24,584 bases of DNA from Candidatus Omnitrophota bacterium (GTDB taxonomy: Bacteria; Omnitrophota; Omnitrophia; Omnitrophales; Aquincolibacteriaceae). A program made the position numbers and the translations under genes. Below the pieces are notes generated by a model. The model saw nothing but the letters and a program-made list of their open reading frames with translations. It did no database searches and was not told the DNA's origin. Of the stretch, positions 7,332-16,157 are shown piece after piece. How positions within the stretch are numbered: the first letter of the stretch is position 1; every line of letters begins with the position of its first letter. The stretch covers positions 1-24,584 of the forward strand of contig JACKFM010000013.1 of NCBI GenBank assembly GCA_020632475.1. The letters are read 5' to 3'.

Positions 7332-10300
7332 TCAAGCGGTAGGCGGCGCCAGCGTGACGGATACAGTATCTGAAAAGAGGTTACCTTCGGATAAATGCTG
7401 ATAAAGTCTGAATCTAAGATCCGCATTTTTAGCCGCGGCCTGAAACAGATGCTTGGCCTCTTCAGGTTTGCTTTTAGTCAGCATTTTGAAACGGTTTTCC
7501 ATCATCAAATACTGTTCCAATGATTTACGTGGAGCTCGACTGTCGAGAACAAACGGGTTTTCCCCGGTTTGAATACGCCGCGGATCAAAACGGAAAAGTG
7601 CCCATTGGCCGGTTTCAACGGCCATTTTCTGATTATTCATCGCCGTTTGCATCTGAATGCCATGAGCAACACAATGACTGTAAGCGATAATCAGCGAAGG
7701 GCCATTATAAGATTCCGCTTCAAGAAAGGCTTTCAGAGTATGTTCATCCTTGGCTCCCATGGACACCTTGGCGACATAGACATTTCCATAAGTCATGGCA
7801 ATCAGACCAAGGTCTTTTTTACCCACCGGTTTACCGCCGGTTGCAAATTTTGCGACTGCTGCAAGCGGTGTCGATTTAGACATCTGTCCCCCGGTATTGG
7901 AATAGACCTCGGTATCCAAAACTAATATATTGACGTTCTCACCACTGGCCAGAACATGGTCCAGTCCACCGTATCCGATATCATAAGCCCATCCGTCACC
8001 ACCGATAATCCAGACACTTTTTTTCACCAGCATATCGGCCATCTGCAGAAGTGTTCCGGCCTCTTGTCCGTTTAATTTCTTTAACTTCTCTTTAAGTTGT
8101 TCAACCCGCAGACGCTGCTCATAAATATCCGCTTCATCTTTCTGTGAAGCGGTCAAAATCTGAGAAGCCAAATCTTGCCCGATCTCATCGGACAATTTCT
8201 GAAGGAGCGTTGCGGCATAGCGCTGCTGATGGTTCAGAGAAAGCCTTATCCCCAATCCAAACTCGGCATTGTCTTCAAAAAGAGAATTGGACCATGCAGG
8301 CCCTCTTCCGTCTTTATTATGGGTCCACGGCGTTGTCGGCAAATTCCCCCCATAAATGGAGGAACATCCCGTTGCATTCGCGATTACAGCACGGTCACCA
8401 AAAAGCTGCGACATCAGTTTTAAATAAGGCGTCTCCCCGCATCCGGCACAAGCACTTGAAAACTCAAAAAGAGGTTCCTGGACCTGTTGCTGGCGGATTG
8501 CCGAGGTGTTGATTTTACGACGATCCAATTCAGGGAGATTTAAAAAGAAGTCCCAACTGCTTTTCTCCTGTTCCAGAATCGGATCTTTCGGTTCCATATT
8601 AATGGCTTTCAAACGTGTTTCCTGACGATTTTTAGCCGGGCACACATCGACACAAATCCCGCAACCCGTGCAATCCTCGGGAGCCACCTGAATCGTGTAC
8701 TTGTAGCCTTTCCAGGCCGGATCACGGGCATCACATGATTTAAAACCCGCCGGCGCGTTCTTCAAATGCTCTTCCTCATAAGCTTTAATCCTGATAACAC
8801 CATGGGGGCACACAAAAGCACATTTCCCGCACTCAATACAGACTTTCTCATCCCACACCGGAATTTCCATGGCCAGATTTCGCTTTTCCCATTTGGCCGT
8901 ACCGGTCGGATACGTTCCATCAACCGGCAGACAGCTGACAGAAAGCTGATCGCCACGTCCTGCAGCCATTTCTCCCAGAACGCTGCGGACAAAGTCCGGA
9001 GCCTGAGTTGAAATCGCTTCGGTCATGGTATATTCAGAATCAGCAGCTTCAGGCAGAGAAATCTCATAAAGGTGATCACAAGCCAAATCGACAGCCTGGA
9101 TATTACGGCGGACAATCTCTTCGCCTTTTTTACCGTATGTTTTATGAATCGCTTTTTTAATCTCTTCAATCGCTACATTCTTATCCAGAATATTCGAAAT
9201 GTTAAAAAAGCAAACCTGCATCACCGTATTAATCCGGTTACCCATACCCGCTTCCCTGGCCACATCATAGGCATTAATCGCATAGACCTTGGCCTTTTTT
9301 CCGATGAGACTGCTCTGAACCTCTTTAGGTAATTTAGCGAAGGTTTCTTCCTGAGAGTAGGGACTGTTCAAAAGAAAAATGCCGCCAGTTTTCAAAAGCT
9401 TCACCATGTCCAGGCGATCAATAAAATTCCACTGATGGCAGGCGACGATGTCGGCTTTTTCCACCAAATAGGGAGCACGGATATCGTTGGGGCCAAAGCG
9501 CAAATGGGATACGGTGACAGCACCGGCTTTCTTAGAATCGTACACAAAATAGCCTTGGGCATAATAGCCCGTACTCTCACCAATGATTTTAATCGAGTTC
9601 TTATTGGCACCGACCGTTCCGTCCGAACCCAAACCGTAAAAGACTCCGGAAAAAACATTTTTCAGCTCCAGATGATAATTTTCATCCGAAGCAATGCTTG
9701 TATGGGTAACGTCATCATCGATACCCACCGTAAAATGGTTTTTGGGGTTTTCTGTTTTTAAATGGTCATAAACACCTTTGACCATAGAAGGTGTAAATTC
9801 TTTGGAAGATAATCCGTAGCGGCCAGCAACGATCACCGGTTCAACGGCCGGTCCGGCAAAACCACTCTGTCTTTTTTCCATAAAGGCCGTAATCACATCA
9901 AGGTATAAAGGATCTCCGGCACTTCCCGGTTCTTTGGTGCGATCCAGGACCGCAATCTTTTTAACGGTTTTCGGTAGGCTCTTTAGGAACAATTCCGTAT
10001 CAAAAGGACGGTATAATCTTACTTTTAAAACGCCAACCTTCTCGCCTTTTGAGATCAAATCCTCAGCAACTTCACGGGCCGTCTCAGCACCTGAACCCAT
10101 GATAATGATTACATGCTCAGCATCCGCAGCTCCTTCATATTCATAAAGATGATATTGACGGCCTGTCAGTTCAGCAAAACGATCCATGGCCTTTTGCACA
10201 ATTGCCGGGCATTGCTGATAAAAAGAATTTACCGTTTCACGTGCCTGGAAATAAACGTCTGGATTTTGAGCCGTTCCTCTGAGCACCGGCCGGTCAGGCG

Positions 10301-10973
10301 ACAGACCGCGGTTACGGTGGGCCGCAACAAACTCTTCATTAATCATCGCACGCATTTGTTCACAGCTGAGCATCTCAATCTTTGAGAGTTCATGTGAAGT
10401 GCGGAATCCATCAAAGAAGTGAATAAAAGGAATACGGCTTTCAAGAGTCGCTGCCTGGGCAATCAGTGCCAGGTCCTGCGCTTCCTGAACAGAATTGGAT
10501 GCAAGCAATGCAAATCCGGTCTGACGTACAGCCATTACGTCGCTGTGGTCACCAAAAATTGAAAGACCTTGAGCCGCAAGAGAACGGGCTGCCACATGAA
10601 AGACGGTAGGCGTTAGCTCCCCGGCAATCTTATACATATTAGGAATCATCAGAAGCAGCCCTTGAGAAGCCGTAAAAGTCGTGGAAAGGGCACCTCCCTG
10701 CAGCGCACCATGAACAGCGCCGGCAGCCCCGCCTTCACTTTGCATTTCAATCACCGCCGGCACCACCCCCCATAAATTTGCCTCAGCCCGGGTCTGCCAG
10801 GCATCGGCCCATTCCCCCATGGGAGAAGAAGGCGTAATCGGATAAATCGCAATGACTTCATTGGTATGAAAAGCGACATGGGCCACGGCCTCATTGGCAT
10901 CGATCATTTTATGGCTTCGCGTCACGGCTTGATTCTTTTTAGAAGGATTATGTTTTAAAGAGGCTGTAGACAT
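7332..10973 (-). CDS. nifJ: Pyruvate:ferredoxin (flavodoxin) oxidoreductase, single-chain
   Basis: This 1213-residue single-chain enzyme oxidatively decarboxylates pyruvate to acetyl-CoA and CO2 while reducing ferredoxin or flavodoxin. All expected parts are seen. Domain I carries YPITPSSPM near residue 45. Domains II, III and EKR follow. Two 4Fe-4S clusters are bound by CIECGKCAFVCP (about 707) and CTGCGICVDVCP (about 767). The C-terminal thiamine-diphosphate domain has CAGCGE (about 841) and GGDGWAYDIGYGG (about 991), and SHCVAHGI follows near 1097, matching the extra cluster-ligand Cys. The ATG at 10973 is chosen because AGGAG lies seven bases upstream (10981-10985). A GTG 90 bases further upstream (11063) would precede the predicted transcription start and adds a tail not typical of NifJ. 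The enzyme is oxygen-sensitive as a family, pointing to an anaerobic host. Confidence 0.95.
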   Translation of the reverse strand: MSTASLKHNPSKKNQAVTRSHKMIDANEAVAHVAFHTNEVIAIYPITPSSPMGEWADAWQTRAEANLWGVVPAVIEMQSEGGAAGAVHGALQGGALSTTFTASQGLLLMIPNMYKIAGELTPTVFHVAARSLAAQGLSIFGDHSDVMAVRQTGFALLASNSVQEAQDLALIAQAATLESRIPFIHFFDGFRTSHELSKIEMLSCEQMRAMINEEFVAAHRNRGLSPDRPVLRGTAQNPDVYFQARETVNSFYQQCPAIVQKAMDRFAELTGRQYHLYEYEGAADAEHVIIIMGSGAETAREVAEDLISKGEKVGVLKVRLYRPFDTELFLKSLPKTVKKIAVLDRTKEPGSAGDPLYLDVITAFMEKRQSGFAGPAVEPVIVAGRYGLSSKEFTPSMVKGVYDHLKTENPKNHFTVGIDDDVTHTSIASDENYHLELKNVFSGVFYGLGSDGTVGANKNSIKIIGESTGYYAQGYFVYDSKKAGAVTVSHLRFGPNDIRAPYLVEKADIVACHQWNFIDRLDMVKLLKTGGIFLLNSPYSQEETFAKLPKEVQSSLIGKKAKVYAINAYDVAREAGMGNRINTVMQVCFFNISNILDKNVAIEEIKKAIHKTYGKKGEEIVRRNIQAVDLACDHLYEISLPEAADSEYTMTEAISTQAPDFVRSVLGEMAAGRGDQLSVSCLPVDGTYPTGTAKWEKRNLAMEIPVWDEKVCIECGKCAFVCPHGVIRIKAYEEEHLKNAPAGFKSCDARDPAWKGYKYTIQVAPEDCTGCGICVDVCPAKNRQETRLKAINMEPKDPILEQEKSSWDFFLNLPELDRRKINTSAIRQQQVQEPLFEFSSACAGCGETPYLKLMSQLFGDRAVIANATGCSSIYGGNLPTTPWTHNKDGRGPAWSNSLFEDNAEFGLGIRLSLNHQQRYAATLLQKLSDEIGQDLASQILTASQKDEADIYEQRLRVEQLKEKLKKLNGQEAGTLLQMADMLVKKSVWIIGGDGWAYDIGYGGLDHVLASGENVNILVLDTEVYSNTGGQMSKSTPLAAVAKFATGGKPVGKKDLGLIAMTYGNVYVAKVSMGAKDEHTLKAFLEAESYNGPSLIIAYSHCVAHGIQMQTAMNNQKMAVETGQWALFRFDPRRIQTGENPFVLDSRAPRKSLEQYLMMENRFKMLTKSKPEEAKHLFQAAAKNADLRFRLYQHLSEGNLFSDTVSVTLAPPTA

Positions 10974-10980
10974 ATTTTTG

Positions 10981-10985
10981 CTCCT
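10981..10985 (-). promoter_or_regulatory. Shine-Dalgarno site that fixes the nifJ start
   Basis: AGGAG on the minus strand, seven bases before the ATG at 10973. No comparable site precedes the GTG at 11063. Confidence 0.7.
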
Positions 10986-11063
10986 GATCAGAATGGAGGA
11001 ATGATTTCTCGAAATTGGGATAAAATGCTCAAAATATCGTTTGAGGTCTGTGATTATGGTCAC

Positions 11064-11092
11064 ATCATACTACAAGGCATTGGGCGCATCAA
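11064..11092 (-). promoter_or_regulatory. Sigma70-type promoter for nifJ
   Basis: On the minus strand the -35 box TTGATG (11092-11087) and the -10 box TATGAT (11069-11064) are separated by exactly 17 bases, matching TTGACA/TATAAT at 4 and 5 of 6 positions. The expected transcript start near 11057 leaves an 80-odd-base leader before the nifJ ATG. It separates nifJ from the upstream sugar genes as its own transcription unit. The 92-bp gap before it has a T-rich stretch (11102-11107 on the minus strand) but no convincing terminator stem, so read-through from the glycan genes is also possible. Confidence 0.6.
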
Positions 11093-11155
11093 TCACAAAT
11101 ACAAAAAAGGGTTAAAGAATAAACGGCTAAAAATGACTGGAAATGATGTTCGCAT

Positions 11156-13120
11156 TCACACCCTATGAGTCAGACTTTGATATAATTTAATCATCTTCTC
11201 AACCATCCTATCTTCGGTAAACTCCTTAGAAACAAGCTCGTAGAGGTTTTCCCCCAAACGGGCGGCAAGCAGACTATCTTTAAGAATACGGGTAACGCTT
11301 TCGGCGATCTGATCAATGTTTTTCGGCTCGGCCATAAAACCGGTCCGGTTGTGCCGGATAAGATTCGGGATGCCGCCGACATTTGAAGCCACCACGGGAC
11401 GGTGTAAAAGCCCTGACTCGACAATAACCCTTCCCATGCCTTCATTCAGGGACGGGACAACAACTACATCCATCAGACTCATCCAGGCCGAAACATCTTG
11501 CCGGTCTCCAAGAAAAGTCACGTGCTGCTGAATGTCCAGACTTTGGACACGCTCTTCAAGCCCGCTTTTTAAACTTCCGTCACCGACAAAAAGAAAGTGA
11601 GCCTTGGAAACCGCAGCGAGAATCGCCGGGGCGGCTTCAATTAAAAAGACAGGGCCCTTAATCGGTTCCAGTCTACCGACAAATCCGATCACAAAGGCAC
11701 CGGAGGGAATATCGAGTTCTTCCCTGCGTTTTCGGACGATTGAGGAATTTAAGACTTTAAAAGACTCGGGATTAACCCCGCTTGGGATCACACTCCACTG
11801 CTCATCCCGGCCGACTTTCAGTTCCAAATGTTCTTTTAAACAGATATCAGTCAGAGCAATCAAACAGTTGGTAATCCTGGCTGTTCTGCGCTCAAGCCAC
11901 AAAAAAAGCTTTTCCTTTACTGGAGAAAAATAGCTGTGAAAAACATGTCCGTGCGGTGTATGAACGATATAAGGTACGCGGCGCAGCCAGGCTGCCCAAC
12001 GGCCGAGCAAACCCGCTTTGGACATATGTGTATGGACAATCATAAATTTCTGGCGCCCCAAAAAACGGTAGAGTTTAAAAAACGCCATCAGATCTCGACG
12101 CCAATTAAGCTCCCGGATCAGTTCCGGCAGGATAATGATCTCAAGCCCTTCTTCTAAGGCCTGCGAGAGGATTTCGCCCTCGGCGCTCCAACTGGCACCG
12201 GTGATCAATACCGGCTCATACCCTGCCCTGCGAAGGCCCTGTAACGTCGCACGTGTATTTTCCTGAGCTCCGCCGCGGGTCATTCGCGTAATGATATGAA
12301 GCACGTTTTTTTCAGATGCTGGTTCTGTCTTACGCCGCTGTAATCTATGCCGCAGCTCGGCTCTTTGCTTTCGTGTAGGCCAGGAGAAATAAGAACCCTG
12401 CGTCGTATCCTGGACCTGAGGTTCAAAGGTACCGGCGTCAATCTTATCCAGAGCCTTAATGATGAGCGAGGTTCCAAGCCAAAGCATTTTTTGATAAAGG
12501 GTTTCCTCATTATCGAGGATACAAATGGGGATCTGACGCTGCTCAACGATATGCCCCTGGTCAATTTCGGGAGCAGCAAAATGAACGGTCGCACCCGCAT
12601 TTTTTTCGCCATGATAAAGCATCCAGAAAATCGCATCCAAGCCCGCATATTTAGGCAGCAGTGAAAGATGCATATTAAGAAACCCATGGCGCGGAATATT
12701 CAACACCTCGGGTTTAATTTTGCGGGTATTGGTCAAAACACCGATATCGGGTTTGATTTCCCTCAAAAGAGCCTGCACCTCGGAGCTGTTGTGCGAATCC
12801 ACAATATGCAGCTTAAACGGATAATCCAGGGCTAATTCTTCAATCGAAAGATAGATCGGGTTGTTATAATGTCCGCGCAGTTTTTTGCGTAGAAAATAAT
12901 GTCTTTTGATTTCAAGCGCCTCGATCAAACGCCCGAACAAAAAATGAAAACCATGCTGACGGATGAGATCGAAAACTCCCGATTTTTTCTTTTTTACCAT
13001 TTGCGAACGCCGTTCGACGATCACGGCCGAAAGCTCATGATTCGACTGAAGCAGACGCCAGGCCGCAAGCGCCCCTGAGGGCCTCGACATCCGCGTCAGT
13101 AAAACCGTTTTTAAACTCAT
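11156..13120 (-). CDS. Bifunctional fusion: formyltransferase domain + GT4 glycosyltransferase
   Basis: The protein has 654 residues. Residues 1 to about 265 form a formyltransferase-type domain: LNMHLSLLPKYAG gives Asn149 and His151, and EIDQGHI gives Asp187, so the N-H-D triad is intact with nearly the same spacing as in the separate 276-residue formyltransferase. The usual Arg of the P-x-x-R-G motif is Ala here. Residues about 270-654 form a GT-B glycosyltransferase of family 4 type: NVLHIITRMTRGGAQEN, then GFVGRLEPIKGP near 475, and an E-x7-E-like NEGMGRVIVESG near 560. The start at 13120 overlaps the stop of the upstream gene as ATGA (13117-13120), with AGGA six bases before it. A longer frame reaching 13195 would overlap 79 bases of that gene and is rejected. 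Likely role: N-formylating an amino sugar and transferring that sugar or its neighbour. Confidence 0.86.
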   Translation of the reverse strand: MSLKTVLLTRMSRPSGALAAWRLLQSNHELSAVIVERRSQMVKKKKSGVFDLIRQHGFHFLFGRLIEALEIKRHYFLRKKLRGHYNNPIYLSIEELALDYPFKLHIVDSHNSSEVQALLREIKPDIGVLTNTRKIKPEVLNIPRHGFLNMHLSLLPKYAGLDAIFWMLYHGEKNAGATVHFAAPEIDQGHIVEQRQIPICILDNEETLYQKMLWLGTSLIIKALDKIDAGTFEPQVQDTTQGSYFSWPTRKQRAELRHRLQRRKTEPASEKNVLHIITRMTRGGAQENTRATLQGLRRAGYEPVLITGASWSAEGEILSQALEEGLEIIILPELIRELNWRRDLMAFFKLYRFLGRQKFMIVHTHMSKAGLLGRWAAWLRRVPYIVHTPHGHVFHSYFSPVKEKLFLWLERRTARITNCLIALTDICLKEHLELKVGRDEQWSVIPSGVNPESFKVLNSSIVRKRREELDIPSGAFVIGFVGRLEPIKGPVFLIEAAPAILAAVSKAHFLFVGDGSLKSGLEERVQSLDIQQHVTFLGDRQDVSAWMSLMDVVVVPSLNEGMGRVIVESGLLHRPVVASNVGGIPNLIRHNRTGFMAEPKNIDQIAESVTRILKDSLLAARLGENLYELVSKEFTEDRMVEKMIKLYQSLTHRV

Positions 13121-16074
13121 GGCAAATCCTGATCCATCAAGTAGGAAAAAGTCTTCTGGACATAATCGTCCCAATTGAAATGGTTGTGCGCCCATTCCAT
13201 ACCGGCAGCGCCCATTTTTTCGGCTTCTTCGGGGTTTGAAAAAAGATAATCGATTCTTTCACTGATCGCGGCTATATCCTGTGTATCAACCAAAAACCCT
13301 GTCTTACCGTCCTGAATGGCTTCAGCCATACCGCCGCTTGTTCCGCCGATCACCGGTTTGCCTAGAGAACTGGCTTCCAGATAAACAATCCCGAATCCTT
13401 CGACATGCCCTTCATTTTCAATTTCGCGGCTGGCCATGATAAAAACTTTGCAGTCATTATAAATTGCGATCATCTCCGGATCTGACAGGCGGCCTAGAAA
13501 TTTTACCCGGTCTGAAATGCCCAAAGCCTCGGCCTTGACACGCAATGCCTGTTCATGCGGGCCTTTGCCCACAATTGCATAAACCAGATCAGGGTGTTTA
13601 TCTTTAAGTCTGGCCATCGCCTCAATCACACGGTCATGTCCCTTGCGTTCAATTAAACGGCCCACAGTCAAGAGCACCTTTTTATTCAAAAGTCCGTATT
13701 GCGTTACAATGTCAATTTCGGGTTTTACGGGTTTAAATCTCTGAAGATCTACAGCCGGGTAGAGCGTCACGGTTTTAGAGGCTTCGACCCCAAAAGCGAT
13801 CAATCTCTGGCGCACATTCTCGCTGCAACAGATAATTTTCTTTGAACGTGCATAGATCTTACGATAGAGGGCATAGAGAAACCGGTTTTGCCTGACTTTT
13901 TCGAATTCATACCCATAGGCAAAAAGCACATACTCCATCTTTTTGAAATAAGAAAGCACCCAGGCAATAATCCCCCCGTAACCGATATTGAGTGCCAGAA
14001 TTTTACGCAGCCGAAACCGAAAAACCACATAGGGCATCTGAATCAGCATCGGAAGAATTCTCAAATACCCCCAATCATAGCCCGGCGTGCGGAATGCGCG
14101 GTAGTGAAAACACCGGTCGTAGTCGGCAGCGCCTTGGTCCTGAGGCCCCATAATAAAAAGCCCGTTCCATCTTTTAGAAATACGCTCAGCCAGCTGACGC
14201 GCAATCGTACTCACACCGTCAGTATGCGGAGGAAAATCGACGCTGACCAGAAGCAGGTCCGAATAGATATGATTTCTTTTCAATCCTGAACTCAACAGAA
14301 GGCGGTTGACGAGACGAACCGCCGAACGCATCCAGGGCAGATTAAACAGGGCCATCAGGTTGAGCGCTCCGTTCAGTTTTGCCTTCAGTGTAAAAAGGGT
14401 ATCACTCGCATCAACATTGATACGGCGTAACTGAAAAAGATCAGTCCCCGGAGGATTCGCTCCATAAACCGCTGTCAGCGCCGCCTTATATCCGCATTTG
14501 GCGGTCATGTCAACGGCCCGGGCATCAAAATCACGAAAAGTTCCGTATGGATATGAAAAAAAGTCAACCGAGTGCGCCAAAAGATTTTCGATCGTTTCTT
14601 TTGATCGGATAATTTCGTTTTCAAGACCGGCCAAAGCCAAATCCTTAAGGCGCAAATGCCGCTCACCGTGAGAACCAAACTCAATGCCGCCGGCAGCCAT
14701 TTCCCTAACCTGATCCCAGTTGAGCAGACGGCTCGGATGATTTACGCTGTCTTCAAGATGGGGAGTTCGATACTCCCCTCCTTCATGCCTTGAAAGTAAG
14801 AAGATCGCTGCTGGAAGATTCATTTTCTTTAATACAGGAAAGGCATAGAGAAAATTGTCTTCATACCCGTCATCAAACGTTATGGAAACATGCCGTTTAT
14901 CCGAACGCTCACCCGTTTGAATCATCTCGACGGCTTTGGAAAGATTGACTATGGGATAATGGGCATTTAAAAAAGTGATCTGCTCTTCAAAGCTGGAAGG
15001 TGTTACGCTCATATCGCTGGCCTTGGTCTCATCGATACTATGATAAAGCAAAATAGCCGTATGCCGGTCACGTCCCGTCAGCTTCTGCCACAGCGGTAAA
15101 CCCAGGACATATCCAAGGACGGCTAAGAAACGCAACGCCATACGCTTGGCCGCAATACGTTTCTGCAATTTTCTCCGGGCCGGATAAATCGCCGCGGATT
15201 CCTTCGAGGCAAAAATAACCATATCCGAACCTATCAGAAGCCGTCCTCCGGAAATCAAACGGACAAACCGTATAAAATTGAATCCTGAAAAAATCTGATG
15301 CGGATCACCTTGGGTTGGACGGCCATTTTTGATTTCAATGGAGTCAAACCCCAAATTTCTTAAAAGCGTCCATATCGCCTTCCGGCTAAAATTATGCCGA
15401 TGGAAGACACAGGTATCTTTTGAGCGGTCCAAACGCTTCAAGAATAGTGAGGAACGGTAGAGTGGATAATAAAAAGAGGCATTCGGCGTTCGGATCACCA
15501 GCTGTCCGCCGGGAGCAAGCCACTTTTTTATTTTCCTCAATGACGCCGCAGGATCCGGCAAACAATCAATCACATTCCAAAGCGTGATGACATCAAAATA
15601 GTTTTCGGCAAACTCAACTTCGGCGACCGTACCGTTTAAGACCTGGACCCCCTCAATACGACCGGCAGCTTCACTGGCCTTTTTAGACGGTTCAATGGCA
15701 AACACCTCCCAGCCGGCATCTCGTGCCGGAATCAAAAATTCCCCGTGTCCCGCCCCGACATCAAGCAACCGCCCGTTTTGCCGGCAAAATTTCACGCGGT
15801 TAAGTACATCCTCATAAATCGCATCCCGTGCTTTACGGATTCCAACCAGCAGCTCATCCGTCCCTTCATCATAGGACCCCTCATAAAACTGGCGGCTTGC
15901 TTGAAAACTTACCCCCGAAGTCTGAAAAATAAACCCGCATGCCAGACAACGCGAAAAGACATGATTCTCCCAGGTCAACACATCCGGAATAATGCGTTGA
16001 TGACAGCATATCCTGCAGCAATCTTCAGCCGTGGTTCGTGATTCGGGTTTCGGGGTTCGTAATTCGTGATTCAT
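13117..16074 (-). CDS. Trifunctional fusion: SAM methyltransferase + NodB deacetylase + GT4 glycosyltransferase
   Basis: The protein has 985 residues in three parts. Residues 1-300: a CRIC/CLAC four-Cys knuckle (20-23, 43-46), then the class I methyltransferase motif LLDVGAGHGEFL (103-114). Residues about 335-590: a NodB-type polysaccharide deacetylase with ILLYHSID, TFDDGYEDN (near 398), GSHGERH (near 468, H-x3-H ligands) and SYPYGT (near 508). Residues about 605-985: a GT4-type glycosyltransferase with a D-G-V-S loop after SVDFPPHT, VGRLIERKGHDR (near 805) and EGFGIVYLEA (near 890). All catalytic landmarks look intact and there is no frameshift between parts. The ATG at 16074 lies inside a heptad repeat array. 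It is the only start codon between an in-frame TGA 57 bases upstream and the first Cys pair, and has no Shine-Dalgarno. The first 14 residues are therefore repeat-encoded. The 3' end overlaps the next gene by ATGA. Confidence 0.86.
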   Translation of the reverse strand: MNHELRTPKPESRTTAEDCCRICCHQRIIPDVLTWENHVFSRCLACGFIFQTSGVSFQASRQFYEGSYDEGTDELLVGIRKARDAIYEDVLNRVKFCRQNGRLLDVGAGHGEFLIPARDAGWEVFAIEPSKKASEAAGRIEGVQVLNGTVAEVEFAENYFDVITLWNVIDCLPDPAASLRKIKKWLAPGGQLVIRTPNASFYYPLYRSSLFLKRLDRSKDTCVFHRHNFSRKAIWTLLRNLGFDSIEIKNGRPTQGDPHQIFSGFNFIRFVRLISGGRLLIGSDMVIFASKESAAIYPARRKLQKRIAAKRMALRFLAVLGYVLGLPLWQKLTGRDRHTAILLYHSIDETKASDMSVTPSSFEEQITFLNAHYPIVNLSKAVEMIQTGERSDKRHVSITFDDGYEDNFLYAFPVLKKMNLPAAIFLLSRHEGGEYRTPHLEDSVNHPSRLLNWDQVREMAAGGIEFGSHGERHLRLKDLALAGLENEIIRSKETIENLLAHSVDFFSYPYGTFRDFDARAVDMTAKCGYKAALTAVYGANPPGTDLFQLRRINVDASDTLFTLKAKLNGALNLMALFNLPWMRSAVRLVNRLLLSSGLKRNHIYSDLLLVSVDFPPHTDGVSTIARQLAERISKRWNGLFIMGPQDQGAADYDRCFHYRAFRTPGYDWGYLRILPMLIQMPYVVFRFRLRKILALNIGYGGIIAWVLSYFKKMEYVLFAYGYEFEKVRQNRFLYALYRKIYARSKKIICCSENVRQRLIAFGVEASKTVTLYPAVDLQRFKPVKPEIDIVTQYGLLNKKVLLTVGRLIERKGHDRVIEAMARLKDKHPDLVYAIVGKGPHEQALRVKAEALGISDRVKFLGRLSDPEMIAIYNDCKVFIMASREIENEGHVEGFGIVYLEASSLGKPVIGGTSGGMAEAIQDGKTGFLVDTQDIAAISERIDYLFSNPEEAEKMGAAGMEWAHNHFNWDDYVQKTFSYLMDQDLP

Positions 16075-16131
16075 GGTTCGTGATTCGTGGTTCGTGGTTT
16101 GTGATTCGTGACTCGTGAAGCGTATCTCGTA
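16034..16131. repeat. Heptad repeat array L: 14 imperfect 7-bp units, consensus RTTCGTG
   Basis: Fourteen consecutive 7-base units run without phase slip (for example GTTCGTG, ATTCGTG, ATTCATG, GTTTGTG, ACTCGTG), degenerating at the 16118-16131 end. The array contains the start codon and first codons of the triple-fusion gene (the ATG comes from the variant unit ATTCATG at 16069-16075). It abuts the 3' side of the unknown membrane-protein gene. It resembles the heptanucleotide short tandem repeats known from cyanobacteria in period, though not necessarily in sequence. Confidence 0.8.
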
Positions 16132-16157
16132 TCACACCATTAATACAAAAATTTATT

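Noticed and set aside
7569..9761. Several antisense open frames of 80-120 codons opposite nifJ
   Set aside because: They follow the codon structure of the opposite strand, lack ribosome sites and recognisable motifs, and lie entirely within a conserved gene.
10974..11063. Extra 30-residue N-terminal extension of nifJ from a GTG at 11063
   Set aside because: It lacks a ribosome site, starts upstream of the predicted transcription start and does not resemble NifJ N termini. The ATG at 10973 has AGGAG at ideal spacing.
13121..13195. Longer start for the formyltransferase-glycosyltransferase fusion
   Set aside because: It would overlap the previous gene by 79 bases, and the added residues do not fit a formyltransferase N terminus. 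The ATGA overlap at 13117-13120 with AGGA upstream is the pattern used elsewhere in the cluster.
13117..16074. Assembly artefact joining three separate genes
   Set aside because: The frame is continuous without stops or composition breaks at the domain borders, and a similar fusion style occurs in the next gene, so a real fusion is more likely.
16034..16131. CRISPR-like array
   Set aside because: Units are 7 bp and contiguous with no spacers, so this is a short tandem repeat, not CRISPR.
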